DNA of 64,000 bases, taken from contig JAFQPG010000002.1 of assembly GCA_017411835.1 (NCBI GenBank), positions 124,001 to 188,000 on the forward strand, written 5' to 3'. The stretch's first letter is position 1. Each line of letters starts with the position of its first letter. The position numbers and the translations under genes were made by a program. Source of the DNA: Ruminococcus sp. (lineage in GTDB: Bacteria > Bacillota > Clostridia > Oscillospirales > Acutalibacteraceae). Positions 26,528 through 34,131 of this stretch are shown piece by piece. The notes under the pieces are model-generated. The model saw only the letters and a program-made list of their open reading frames with translations, was not told the origin of the DNA and made no database searches.

Positions 26528-26713
26528 ATGGCAAAAGGCAATTTTATGGGAGTTATGAAAGGCGTAGCCTTTGGTATGGCGTCGGGAATGGTCGCAGGCT
26601 ATGTCGGCAAAAAAATGATGGACGAGGGCAAGCATGGTATGAGAAAGAAAGCACATCGTGCAATAGATACTATGGAAAACATTGCATCAACCGCAAGATA
26701 TATTTTCAGATAA
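26528..26713 (+). CDS. Small glycine/methionine-rich protein (61 aa)
   Basis: A short protein with a weakly hydrophobic glycine-rich segment (VMKGVAFGMASGMVAGYVG, residues 8-26) and a basic amphipathic C-terminus (GMRKKAHRAIDTMENIASTA). It is reminiscent of YtxH-like small envelope proteins but was not recognised. AAAGGAG precedes the ATG at 26528. The stop codon abuts the left arm of what looks like its own terminator, which has been split by the hairpin array described below. Confidence 0.7.
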   Translation: MAKGNFMGVMKGVAFGMASGMVAGYVGKKMMDEGKHGMRKKAHRAIDTMENIASTARYIFR

Positions 26714-26731
26714 AAAAAGCACCGTAGTTTT

Positions 26732-27093
26732 AGCGTGATACTCTTAACGGAGTATCACGCAACTCTATTCGCCTGACGGCGAGTTATATTGCTTCGCAGT
26801 GATATTATGCTACGCATAGTGATATTGTCCTGCGGACAGTTTATGGCGAATAGAATATCACGAAACCGATGGTTTTCATATCACTTTCGCAAAGCGAAAA
26901 TATCACGCTGACTTTAGTCAGCATATCACTTATCAGACAAAAAGAAGGAGAAGACTCGTTATGATACGAATCTTCTCTTTTCTGTTGTTAATGGGTTTGG
27001 GCTACTGCCCAAGTGCTTTTGTACTTACAAATGCGATGCTGGTTCTTAGCTGAATTTAAAAGAATTCTATTTTCTCCGATAAGAACAACGCAC
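26732..27093. mobile_element. Non-coding hairpin-array element (MITE/REP-like), about 362 bases
   Basis: No open reading frame. It begins with a perfect 11-bp hairpin (26733-26760). Short hairpins follow (loop-closed by TGC/GCA, ATGC/GCAT, GTCC/GGAC, then GAAACC/GGTTTTC, TTTCGC/GCGAAA, GCTGACT/AGTCAGC), separated by the spacer GTGATATT on the left side and its complement AATATCAC on the right, around the centre pair CTATTCGCC (26765-26773) and GGCGAATAG (26845-26853). Nested spacers could therefore pair, giving one many-armed structure up to about 26935. A second part (26948-27086) has three more hairpins. Flanking TTTT and placement in a terminator loop suggest mobility. Similar GTGATAT-hairpin repeats are, to my recollection, common in gut Clostridia; the mobilising enzyme is unknown. 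Confidence 0.65.
26948..27086. repeat. Second group of hairpins in the element
   Basis: GAGAAGACTCGT (26948-26959) pairs with 26966-26977 (one mismatch); TTGGGC-TACT-GCCCAA (26997-27012); GTTCTTA (27042-27048) with TAAGAAC (27080-27086), enclosing GAATT (27052-27056) and AATTC (27063-27067). There is no T-run after any of these. It could be a separate small structured RNA. Confidence 0.5.
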
Positions 27094-27171
27094 TTTTCTA
27101 CGGTGCTTTTTTAAATATAAGGCATCATTTTTGCCAGAACAAATGCATTTTGTCACGATATTCAAATCTTG

Positions 27172-27200
27172 TTGACAATACCTGATAGCGGTGGTAAAAT
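27172..27200 (+). promoter_or_regulatory. Promoter of the LRR-dockerin gene
   Basis: TTGACA - 17 bp - TAAAAT. It is followed at once by the inverted repeat GTCTAC-AAATG-GTAGAC (27207-27223), placed at the expected transcription start, which could be an operator or a 5' stabilising hairpin. Confidence 0.8.
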
Positions 27201-27241
27201 ATAATTGTCTACAAATGGTAGACAGACAGGAGGTTTTTTAG

Positions 27242-28756
27242 ATGAAAAGAAATCTTTGCATATTACTTTGTATTATTATGATATTTGGTGTTGCATCGAT
27301 TGCGAGCACATCAGCGGTTGTTATCAATCCCGCATATAACGCTACATACGATGAGGCTTCCCTAAATGAAGCGATACCGGGCAACCCGACAGCCAAAGGA
27401 AAATGTGGTGAAAATGCATACTGGGGCTATTATGCAGATACAAAAACTCTTGTTATTAACGGTGAAGGTGCAACCTCTTTGGGTGCGTGGGCAGTAGAGC
27501 CTATGTATAATAAATATCCTTTTGAAAAAGCAGTTGTTTCAGAGGGTATTACCATTTTGGACGGAAATACATTTTCGGGATGCAGTTATGTGAAAGAGAT
27601 TTTGCTACCAGACAGTTTAGTATCAATTCGTGATTATGTTTTCTTTGGTTGCACAGCTTTAAAAAGTATTACAATTCCAAAGAATGTAGAGATTATCGGG
27701 ATAGGTTTGTTTATGAATTGTCCTGCGTTGGAGCAGATTACGGTTGACGTACAGAATAAGACTTTTGACAGCAGAGATAACTGTAATGCTATTGTAAAAA
27801 CAGAGCCTAATATCTTACACGCCGGATGTAGAACAACAAAAATACCGACTAGCGTTGAGATTATCGGCGGTGGTGCATTTTTAGGATGTGTAGGTATAGT
27901 TGATGTAGCTATTCCTAATAACATTACCGAGATATATGGCAGAGCCTTTGAAGATTGCAAAGACCTTGAAACTGTAACTATGACATCTTCTGTAGAAAAA
28001 ATAGGTTTAAACGCATTTACTAATTGTGCTAAGTTAAAAAGCATAACTTTATCTGATAAGCTTAAATCTATTGATATGTTGTTCTACGGATGTGAGAGTC
28101 TTAAGAGTATTACTATACCTGACAGTGTAATTAATATATCTCAAAGTTCATTTAACGGATGCAAAAGCTTAAGCAAGGTCGATTTTGGTAACGGTGTTGA
28201 AGTTATAGGTCCAATGGCATTTAGCGGTTGCACAAGCCTAAAGACAGTAAATATTCCTTCATCCGTCAAAAACATTATGCCTCACGCTTTTGCTGACTGC
28301 ACCGCAATAGAAAGCATCACAGTCAATAACCCTGAGTGCGAGATAGGGGATAAGGAAAAAACTTTTCCTGAAAAAGCTACAATCTACGGCTATGAAAACT
28401 CAACAGCACAGGTTTATGCAAAAAAATATAACAGAAAATTTGTTGGTTCTTTGGGTGAGTATCAGCCAACAATACCGAACAAACCTGCGACTCCGGACCA
28501 GCCGGCTACTCCGGATCAACCAACGACACCTAATGAGCCATCTTTACCTATTGGCGATGTTGATATGGACAAAGAGGTAAGCATTTTGGATGCAACTGCG
28601 ATACAGCTACATATTGCACAGAGAGTTCTACTTTCAGAAAATGCTCTCGCTTTAGCAGATGCAGATATTGATGGCGAAGTTACTGTTTTAGATGCTACAG
28701 AAATTCAGTTGTTTGTAGCAAAAAAGATATCGTCAATACCTAGAGCTGGTAGATGA
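27242..28756 (+). CDS. Secreted leucine-rich-repeat (BspA/LRR_5) protein with C-terminal dockerin
   Basis: 504 residues. The signal peptide (1-25) is followed by a short domain (about 40-95), then about ten LRR_5/BspA-type repeats (about 95-380; recurring pattern C.SLKSITIPDSV..I). A proline/threonine linker with PATPDQ repeats (about 418-436) leads to a type I dockerin (437-500) with two duplicated segments, GDVDMDKEVSILDATAIQLH and DADIDGEVTVLDATEIQLFV. The dockerin implies docking to a cohesin scaffold outside the cell; the LRR region may bind host, mucin or protein ligands. No catalytic domain is visible. It shares its terminator with luxS. Confidence 0.92.
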   Translation: MKRNLCILLCIIMIFGVASIASTSAVVINPAYNATYDEASLNEAIPGNPTAKGKCGENAYWGYYADTKTLVINGEGATSLGAWAVEPMYNKYPFEKAVVSEGITILDGNTFSGCSYVKEILLPDSLVSIRDYVFFGCTALKSITIPKNVEIIGIGLFMNCPALEQITVDVQNKTFDSRDNCNAIVKTEPNILHAGCRTTKIPTSVEIIGGGAFLGCVGIVDVAIPNNITEIYGRAFEDCKDLETVTMTSSVEKIGLNAFTNCAKLKSITLSDKLKSIDMLFYGCESLKSITIPDSVINISQSSFNGCKSLSKVDFGNGVEVIGPMAFSGCTSLKTVNIPSSVKNIMPHAFADCTAIESITVNNPECEIGDKEKTFPEKATIYGYENSTAQVYAKKYNRKFVGSLGEYQPTIPNKPATPDQPATPDQPTTPNEPSLPIGDVDMDKEVSILDATAIQLHIAQRVLLSENALALADADIDGEVTVLDATEIQLFVAKKISSIPRAGR

Positions 28757-28760
28757 AATT

Positions 28761-28797
28761 AAAAAAAAGCACCGTAGTTTTTCTACGGTGCTTTTTT
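28761..28797. terminator. Bidirectional terminator between LRR-dockerin gene and luxS
   Basis: A perfect 9-bp stem, GCACCGTAG (28769-28777), loop TTTTT, CTACGGTGC (28783-28791), with eight A before and six T after. Its arms are identical to the separated arms at 26712 and 27098. Confidence 0.95.
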
Positions 28798-28798
28798 A

Positions 28799-29263
28799 TT
28801 AATCAATGTAATCGTAATTTAGTTTTTCTACTGACCATCCCTTGATATCGTCGTAGTACTTTGTAAGTGCTTTGTGTGCAGAGTCTACGTTGTGGGCGAG
28901 GTAGTTTCCACATTCAACTCTTGAGTTTCCCGGAATATCGCCCTTATGGTCGCGACATTTTTGAACAATATCTTTAATCAGATTTAGAGATGTTTCGTGG
29001 GACAAGCCTCTTGTTAAAAAGTAAAAGCCTGTCATACAGCCCATAGGTCCAAAGTAAATAACATTATCGGTATATTCGCTGTTTCTTGCGTATGTTGCAA
29101 AAAGATGCTCGATAGTGTGCATTGCGTAAGGGTCTAAAAATGGAGGAGTGTTAGGCTTAATAAAGCGCAAATCATAGGTGACGATATCGTCGTCGATTCG
29201 TGAAATATAAACGCCCACATTCAGTTTATCGTGGTCAACAGTAAAGCTTGCTATTTTTTTCAT
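28799..29263 (-). CDS. luxS: S-ribosylhomocysteine lyase
   Basis: Cleaves S-ribosylhomocysteine to homocysteine and the autoinducer-2 precursor DPD, as part of methyl-cycle recycling. The metal-binding HTIEHLFAT (residues about 49-57) and the catalytic-region Cys in GPMGCMTGFYF are present, with Cys in RVECGNY as the third ligand. 154 residues. It lies 10 bases after the GH25 gene, apparently in one operon, an unusual partner. GAGGTG precedes the ATG. Confidence 0.97.
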   Translation of the reverse strand: MKKIASFTVDHDKLNVGVYISRIDDDIVTYDLRFIKPNTPPFLDPYAMHTIEHLFATYARNSEYTDNVIYFGPMGCMTGFYFLTRGLSHETSLNLIKDIVQKCRDHKGDIPGNSRVECGNYLAHNVDSAHKALTKYYDDIKGWSVEKLNYDYID

Positions 29264-29273
29264 TTTACACCTC

Positions 29274-30230
29274 TTAGTAGTTTTTCATACAGATGTTCAT
29301 ATCAACATTGCCCTGTATTCCGTCGAGCTTACCTTCTATGTTATACTGCCACATTGTAAAGTGGTAGTACATAGACGGATGGTTTTCGTAATCGGCAATC
29401 CAGAATTCATAGTCTTTTAAACGCTCAAGGTCGTACTTATAGTACATAAGGTGAGTGTTTGTGTAGATAATAGGGTTGTAGTCTGCTTCTTTAATTACGT
29501 CACAAAAAGCGATTGCGGCATCAGTCAGTTGCTCGCCGGTTACCGTATCGGTACGTGCTGTGTCGCCTTCGATAAGCTCCCAGTCAAACGCGACAGGATA
29601 GTCAAATTTCATACCTCTTATATTGTCGAGTACAAATTCCGCTTCCTTTATAGCTTCCTGTGCATTTTTAGCCTGTGAGAAGAAATAACCGCCGATTTTA
29701 AGTCCTGCATCTCTAGCGTATTTATAGTACTGGTGAAAGTTTGTATCCATATACATCTTTCCTTCTTCGGAGTAGTATCTTCCACCGATTCGAAGTATAA
29801 CAAATGAGATGCCCTGCTCTTTTAACTTTTCAAAATCGACAACACCTTGGTATTCAGACAGGTCAACTCCTAACACCGATGCGACTTCATTGTCAATATA
29901 GTAGGTCATTTTACCATTTTCGTCAGTGATAAAATTCTCATTTATATATGTGTTCTTTGCAAAGCCCTCAACAGCCTCAATCTCGATAGTGCCAAGCGAA
30001 GGGTCGTTTACAGTGATGTATTCGTCTTCCTTTACAAGCTGTATTTCGTGTTCAACAAATGGTATTTCAGCTTCATTATTGTCAGCATTTTTACTTGCTA
30101 CAATAATAGTAATAACCATAACAACTGCTACAAGAAGTACTGACGCTAAGATAATCAGCAGTTTTACACGATTTTCGTTTTTATCTTTTGGTTCGCTTGC
30201 GTGTTTATCTGCGTTATTGAATATCGACAT
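29274..30230 (-). CDS. Membrane-anchored GH25 muramidase (lysozyme)
   Basis: Cleaves the beta-1,4 bond between N-acetylmuramic acid and N-acetylglucosamine. A cytoplasmic N-terminus of about 22 residues, one membrane helix (about 23-45) and a stalk precede the GH25 barrel (about 118-318) with GVDLSEYQGVVDF, FVILRIGGRYY, the catalytic-region DWELIEGD and FWIADYENHP. 318 residues. The enzyme should act on peptidoglycan from the outer face of the membrane. AAGGAGA precedes the ATG; luxS follows. Confidence 0.92.
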   Translation of the reverse strand: MSIFNNADKHASEPKDKNENRVKLLIILASVLLVAVVMVITIIVASKNADNNEAEIPFVEHEIQLVKEDEYITVNDPSLGTIEIEAVEGFAKNTYINENFITDENGKMTYYIDNEVASVLGVDLSEYQGVVDFEKLKEQGISFVILRIGGRYYSEEGKMYMDTNFHQYYKYARDAGLKIGGYFFSQAKNAQEAIKEAEFVLDNIRGMKFDYPVAFDWELIEGDTARTDTVTGEQLTDAAIAFCDVIKEADYNPIIYTNTHLMYYKYDLERLKDYEFWIADYENHPSMYYHFTMWQYNIEGKLDGIQGNVDMNICMKNY

Positions 30231-30261
30231 AGTGCTCTCCTTTTCAGCATTTTATGATATG

Positions 30262-30290
30262 AGAATACCATAAAACCGCATTAAAGTAAA
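30262..30290 (-). promoter_or_regulatory. Promoter of the GH25-luxS operon
   Basis: Minus strand TTTACT - 17 bp - TATTCT with TGG before the -10 (extended). Confidence 0.6.
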
Positions 30291-30318
30291 CAAATTTAAC
30301 AGTATGTTTACTTTTGCC

Positions 30319-30347
30319 TTGAAAATATATCGACTTTCTTTTATAAT
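30319..30347 (+). promoter_or_regulatory. Promoter of the small gene at 30375
   Basis: TTGAAA - 17 bp - TATAAT, 28 bases before the GTG start codon. Confidence 0.8.
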
Positions 30348-30374
30348 GTAGAAAAAGCTGAAAGGGGATAAGCC

Positions 30375-30617
30375 GTGGAAGTTATCGGATACAAGAAGAA
30401 AACTAAATCTGAACTTCTAAAAGCTGTAGATAAGTGCCAGTCTATAAGTCAGCTTTGTGCGCTTGTCCAGCACGAGGGTATTGTAATAAGAATGCAGTGC
30501 CATACGCTTGCTTCAAACCTGCCTGTAAAACAGCTTTCTACAGGAGAGAGCATAAAAAAATCTCCGCTTGATAACCTCAAAGACAGAGTGAAAAACTCAA
30601 TACATCAAACAAGATAA
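30375..30617 (+). CDS. Small basic protein of unknown function (80 aa)
   Basis: A soluble, mostly helical protein beginning MEVIGYKKKTKSELLKAVDK, with no signal peptide. Start codon GTG with AAAGGGGATAA before it. It has a good promoter and a terminator of its own, which supports it as a real monocistronic gene. Not recognised. Confidence 0.7.
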   Translation: MEVIGYKKKTKSELLKAVDKCQSISQLCALVQHEGIVIRMQCHTLASNLPVKQLSTGESIKKSPLDNLKDRVKNSIHQTR

Positions 30618-30636
30618 TAAAATATACGAAAGTTTT

Positions 30637-30667
30637 AAAGTACAGGCGACTGTACTTTTATTTTTTT
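30637..30667 (+). terminator. Intrinsic terminator
   Basis: A perfect 9-bp stem, AAAGTACAG (30637-30645) GCGA CTGTACTTT (30650-30658), then TATTTTTTT. Confidence 0.93.
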
Positions 30668-30689
30668 GTATATTTTTACTAGTTTTTTC

Positions 30690-30718
30690 TTGATATATGG
30701 TGCTTGTGGTGTTAGAAT
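30690..30718 (+). promoter_or_regulatory. Promoter of the phosphoesterase-dockerin gene
   Basis: TTGATA - 17 bp - TAGAAT with TGT before the -10. A TATAAT immediately downstream (30719-30724) is an alternative -10. Confidence 0.6.
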
Positions 30719-30755
30719 TATAATGTAAAAATATTAACGGCTTGAGGAGGTTAAT

Positions 30756-33700
30756 ATGAAAAAGATTTTATCTATTATTTTAGCATTAATACTGGTTTTA
30801 AGTGTGATGCCTTTTTCGGTATTTTCCGAAGAAGTCAGCAGTCTTTCCTACGAGTTTACAGGTGTAAACAAGGATGACCCTGGTTACGCTGAGGGTACAA
30901 TCACTTTTAACGCGGCTTCTACAGCTACCTACTACCTATACTGGGGTGACGATGAAAAAGCACTCGAGCAGTATTTTGAAATTACCTCATTTACTGCCGA
31001 AAAAGGCTCATCTGTCACATATAAATTTCCTGCGCAAGTAGCTATTCCTGCTGATGCAGAATGTATTTTTGTATCAAAGGCGAGCGACTGTGCTTATGCA
31101 AAAGTATCAGAAAACATCGCTAAGTTTGATATTCCTGACAGTAAAAAGCTTTATGATTCTTCATCAGAGCGTCAGTACAGATACGCAGCGCTTTCTGATA
31201 TCCATATTGATATGCAGCACGGTACATCTGCAGGCTTTTACACAAACTCTACAGCTCACTGGGCACAGACACTCGACGTCTGCGTAGATAGAGAAGTTGA
31301 CTTTATTATTTCATCAGGTGACCAGGTTACTAACGCTTATGGTGCAACACTTGAATGGCTGACATATCAGCAGATTCTTGCAGACTCTGATTATGTTAAC
31401 CCTATTTATGAGTCCGATGGTAACCACGAGCCACGAGGTGCGGCTAACAGCAACTGCGATGTAGCTTGTTCAAACGAAGAGTATTCTATCGCTACCGGTC
31501 TTGATGCTGATTCAAGCTCAATCGTAGAGGGTAAGGACTACTACGAAGTAACCGAGCCTAACACAGGCGACCACTTTATCTTTATGAGTGAGGTTAACGC
31601 TCATCCTGGCGAGAACGACAACTTCTCAAAAGAACAGCTCGACTGGTTAGAGGGCTTACTCAATAAATACAAGGGCGACGGCAAAAAGATTTTCCTTATT
31701 CAGCACGCACTTTTACAGGGCTACGGTGCAGGTGACGATATTTACGATCCTGGCTATCAGGGCGGTATCAGAATGGCTCACGCTGAAACAGGCGAGCAGT
31801 TCCCTAACAACCAGAGATTTAAACAGATTCTCGAATCAAACAAAGAGATTATCTGGTATTCAGGTCACACCCATTTAGACTTAAGAGAAAATCAGAACTA
31901 CAGCAGTGAGAATGGTGCATCTTGCCATATGGTGCATATTCCATCTGCTTGTAATACAACAGCTTACGAAAAAGACGAAAACGGTGTTAAATACTTAGAT
32001 ACATCAACAGACTACACCTTCTACGATGATACAACACAGGGCTATTTCGTAGATGTTTTTGAAGATGCAACTATCATTTATGGTACAAACCTCCACTACA
32101 ACAAGGTTTATCCGGCATATACATATTTAATCGAAGAGGGCGAACCTGTAGAGCGACCTACAGAAGAGCCGATACCTCATCCTACAAAGCCTGTTCCTAC
32201 TCAGCCTATCATTGAAAACGGTAAAGTAGTTTACTGCGTAAACTCCGCTAACTGGGCAGAGGTTTATGTTCACTCTTGGAGTGATACAGCGGCTACTACA
32301 ACATGGCCGGGATACCCGATGACAAAAACAGGCGAAACTGTAAATGGCTTTGATATTTATAAAGCAGAGCTTGAACCGTCATATACAGGAGTCATTTTCA
32401 ATAATAATGACAATGGCTCACAAACAGGAGACCTCACAGTTATGGAAAACCAGTACTACGACATCAAATCCGGTGCGTGGTACGCTTCTCCTAATGATAT
32501 ACCACAGACCTCTGCACTTGCTACAGACCGTTATCTCGTAGGTTCATTTAACGGCTGGAGTACTGTTGCTGATGAGTTTAAACTCAAAAATGAGGGCGAT
32601 TCTACAGGCTATGTTACAATGAACCTTGCTGCTAATACAACCTACGAATTCAAGGTTGTAAGAGAGGGCAAATGGACAAGTAACACAACACCTATTACAG
32701 GCGATGTAGAAGAGCTCGTGTTCTCTTCTTCAACAAGCGCAAATGCGAAGATTACTACAACTGTAGCAGGCGACTATGTGTTCTCGTTTGGTATTAACAG
32801 CTCAAGGCTCGGTGTAACCTACCCTGACCCAACACAGCCTACAGAGCCAACACAGCCAACTGAACCGACAGAGCCAACTGACCCAACACAGCCTACAGAG
32901 CCAACACAGCCAACTGAACCGACAGAGCCAACTGACCCAACACAGCCAACTCAAACAGAGCCTACAGCTCCTACAGAGAAGCCGATAGTTTATGGTGACG
33001 TAGACTTAAACGGCAAGGTTGAGGTGCTTGATGCTACTCTTATCCAGAAAGCTATTGCCAGTATGATTACATTGACTGATGAGCAGATTAGAAACGGATT
33101 AGTATCAGGAAATGACACGCTCACAGTTTTAGATGCAACATATATCCAAAAGAAGCTGGCAAGTATTATTGATAAATTCCCTATTGAAGAAAACAGCAAG
33201 GATGTTGCAAAAACATCTGCAGACGGTACAAGCGACGAGCTCTTTACAAAGGCTACTGAATACTTAAAGGCATACTTCCAGTACGCTTCTTATAACGACT
33301 ATCAGGCATTAAAGAAAGTTGTTTATAAGTACAAGGATACTGATACAACAGCTCTGTCAGCAGATGCACAGGCTGAAATCACAGACGCTATAAGCACATT
33401 TGATGCGTTAAGAGAAAAGGTTCACCAGCAGACTGTTTACTATACCGACACAAACGCAAACGGAAACATCAGAGCTTACTATTTCAATAAGGCATCCAAC
33501 ACAGCGGTTGAAGCTTGGCCGGGACAGATAGGCTCATATATCCAGACAAACTCTTATGGTCAGAATATCTACGCGATTACGCTGAACTTCTCTAAATTCG
33601 ACACCGTCGTATTCAGTAGTGACGGCAACAACAAAACTGCTGATATTACCCTTGACGGCTGTTCAGGTAAGCTTTATTATCCAACAGCTCAGAATGCTGA

Positions 33701-34082
33701 GGGTGCATGGGATGTAGAGCAAACTACATTCAAACAGATGTGGTACAGTACAGTAAAGGAAGATGAGGTCGGCGGTGATGTCGCAGAAGATGTTACCATT
33801 TACTTTACCGATGCGCTTTCATGGGGCACTGTAAAATGCTACTACTGGCACGGCAGTAAAAACAACTCATGGCCGGGTCAGGATATGACTTATGTAAGAA
33901 ACAACTCTATGGGTCAGCCTATTTATAAATTGACTGTTCCTGCAGGAGCTTCTGTTGTATTTAATAACGGCTCCGGCACACAGACGGTTGATGTTGTCGG
34001 TGCTACAGGCGGTACAGGCTACTACGCAACCACCTTGTCAGGAAACAAGTACCTTGTAGAAACCTACTCCTACGGCGAATAA
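30756..34082 (+). CDS. Secreted metallophosphoesterase with starch-binding modules and dockerin
   Basis: 1108 residues. Signal peptide (1-24); an N-terminal beta domain (about 27-130); a calcineurin-type phosphoesterase (about 140-460) with the metal motifs SDIHID (Asp148, His150), SGDQ (Asp189), GNHE (Asn223, His224) and GHTHLD (His371, His373). A CBM26-like module (about 490-575, with WPGYPM and VIFNNN) and a second glucan-binding-like module (about 590-690, YLVGSFNGWS) follow. Then come a Thr-Glu-Pro linker (690-742), a dockerin (746-810), a helical spacer, and two more CBM26-like modules (about 892-985 and 1012-1108), each with WPGQ and a VVF(N/S) strand. The enzyme should act outside the cell on a phosphorylated substrate associated with starch; starch phosphate monoesters are an attractive guess. 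Confidence 0.88.
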   Translation: MKKILSIILALILVLSVMPFSVFSEEVSSLSYEFTGVNKDDPGYAEGTITFNAASTATYYLYWGDDEKALEQYFEITSFTAEKGSSVTYKFPAQVAIPADAECIFVSKASDCAYAKVSENIAKFDIPDSKKLYDSSSERQYRYAALSDIHIDMQHGTSAGFYTNSTAHWAQTLDVCVDREVDFIISSGDQVTNAYGATLEWLTYQQILADSDYVNPIYESDGNHEPRGAANSNCDVACSNEEYSIATGLDADSSSIVEGKDYYEVTEPNTGDHFIFMSEVNAHPGENDNFSKEQLDWLEGLLNKYKGDGKKIFLIQHALLQGYGAGDDIYDPGYQGGIRMAHAETGEQFPNNQRFKQILESNKEIIWYSGHTHLDLRENQNYSSENGASCHMVHIPSACNTTAYEKDENGVKYLDTSTDYTFYDDTTQGYFVDVFEDATIIYGTNLHYNKVYPAYTYLIEEGEPVERPTEEPIPHPTKPVPTQPIIENGKVVYCVNSANWAEVYVHSWSDTAATTTWPGYPMTKTGETVNGFDIYKAELEPSYTGVIFNNNDNGSQTGDLTVMENQYYDIKSGAWYASPNDIPQTSALATDRYLVGSFNGWSTVADEFKLKNEGDSTGYVTMNLAANTTYEFKVVREGKWTSNTTPITGDVEELVFSSSTSANAKITTTVAGDYVFSFGINSSRLGVTYPDPTQPTEPTQPTEPTEPTDPTQPTEPTQPTEPTEPTDPTQPTQTEPTAPTEKPIVYGDVDLNGKVEVLDATLIQKAIASMITLTDEQIRNGLVSGNDTLTVLDATYIQKKLASIIDKFPIEENSKDVAKTSADGTSDELFTKATEYLKAYFQYASYNDYQALKKVVYKYKDTDTTALSADAQAEITDAISTFDALREKVHQQTVYYTDTNANGNIRAYYFNKASNTAVEAWPGQIGSYIQTNSYGQNIYAITLNFSKFDTVVFSSDGNNKTADITLDGCSGKLYYPTAQNAEGAWDVEQTTFKQMWYSTVKEDEVGGDVAEDVTIYFTDALSWGTVKCYYWHGSKNNSWPGQDMTYVRNNSMGQPIYKLTVPAGASVVFNNGSGTQTVDVVGATGGTGYYATTLSGNKYLVETYSYGE
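32825..32943 (+). repeat. 54-bp tandem repeat encoding a Thr-Glu-Pro linker
   Basis: Two exact 54-base units (32825-32878, 32879-32932) and a partial third encode repeats of PTQPTEPTQPTEPTEPTD. Such linkers are flexible spacers between modules of dockerin proteins and are prone to length change by recombination. Confidence 0.9.
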
Positions 34083-34095
34083 TTCAATATACTAC

Positions 34096-34131
34096 AAAAG
34101 CCACCCGCTATTTTGCAGGTGGCTTTTTTTA
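34096..34131. terminator. Terminator between phosphoesterase-dockerin gene and the deacetylase gene
   Basis: Stem AAAAGCCACC (34096-34105) with GGTGGCTTTT (34118-34127), T-run on the plus strand. The stop codon of the convergent gene begins inside the T-run. Confidence 0.88.

Larger units (their letters stand above)
26712..27112 (+). terminator. Split terminator: two complementary arms 370 bases apart
   Basis: The left arm AAAAAAAGCACCGTAG (26712-26727) and right arm CTACGGTGCTTTTTT (27098-27112) would together form the same terminator that stands intact at 28761-28797, where the loop is just TTTTT. Here 370 bases lie between the arms, bordered on each side by TTTT. The simplest reading is an insertion into the loop, with a 4-base target duplication or a divided T loop. 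Confidence 0.7.

Noticed and set aside
26765-26935. Possible CRISPR-like array (regular spacers GTGATATT between variable short segments)
   Set aside because: Repeats are only 7-9 bases, the intervening segments are self-complementary hairpins of 10-16 bases, the orientation flips in the middle, and no cas gene is present.
32825-32943. 54-bp tandem repeat as a CRISPR or mobile repeat
   Set aside because: It is in frame and encodes a Thr-Glu-Pro linker inside a secreted protein.
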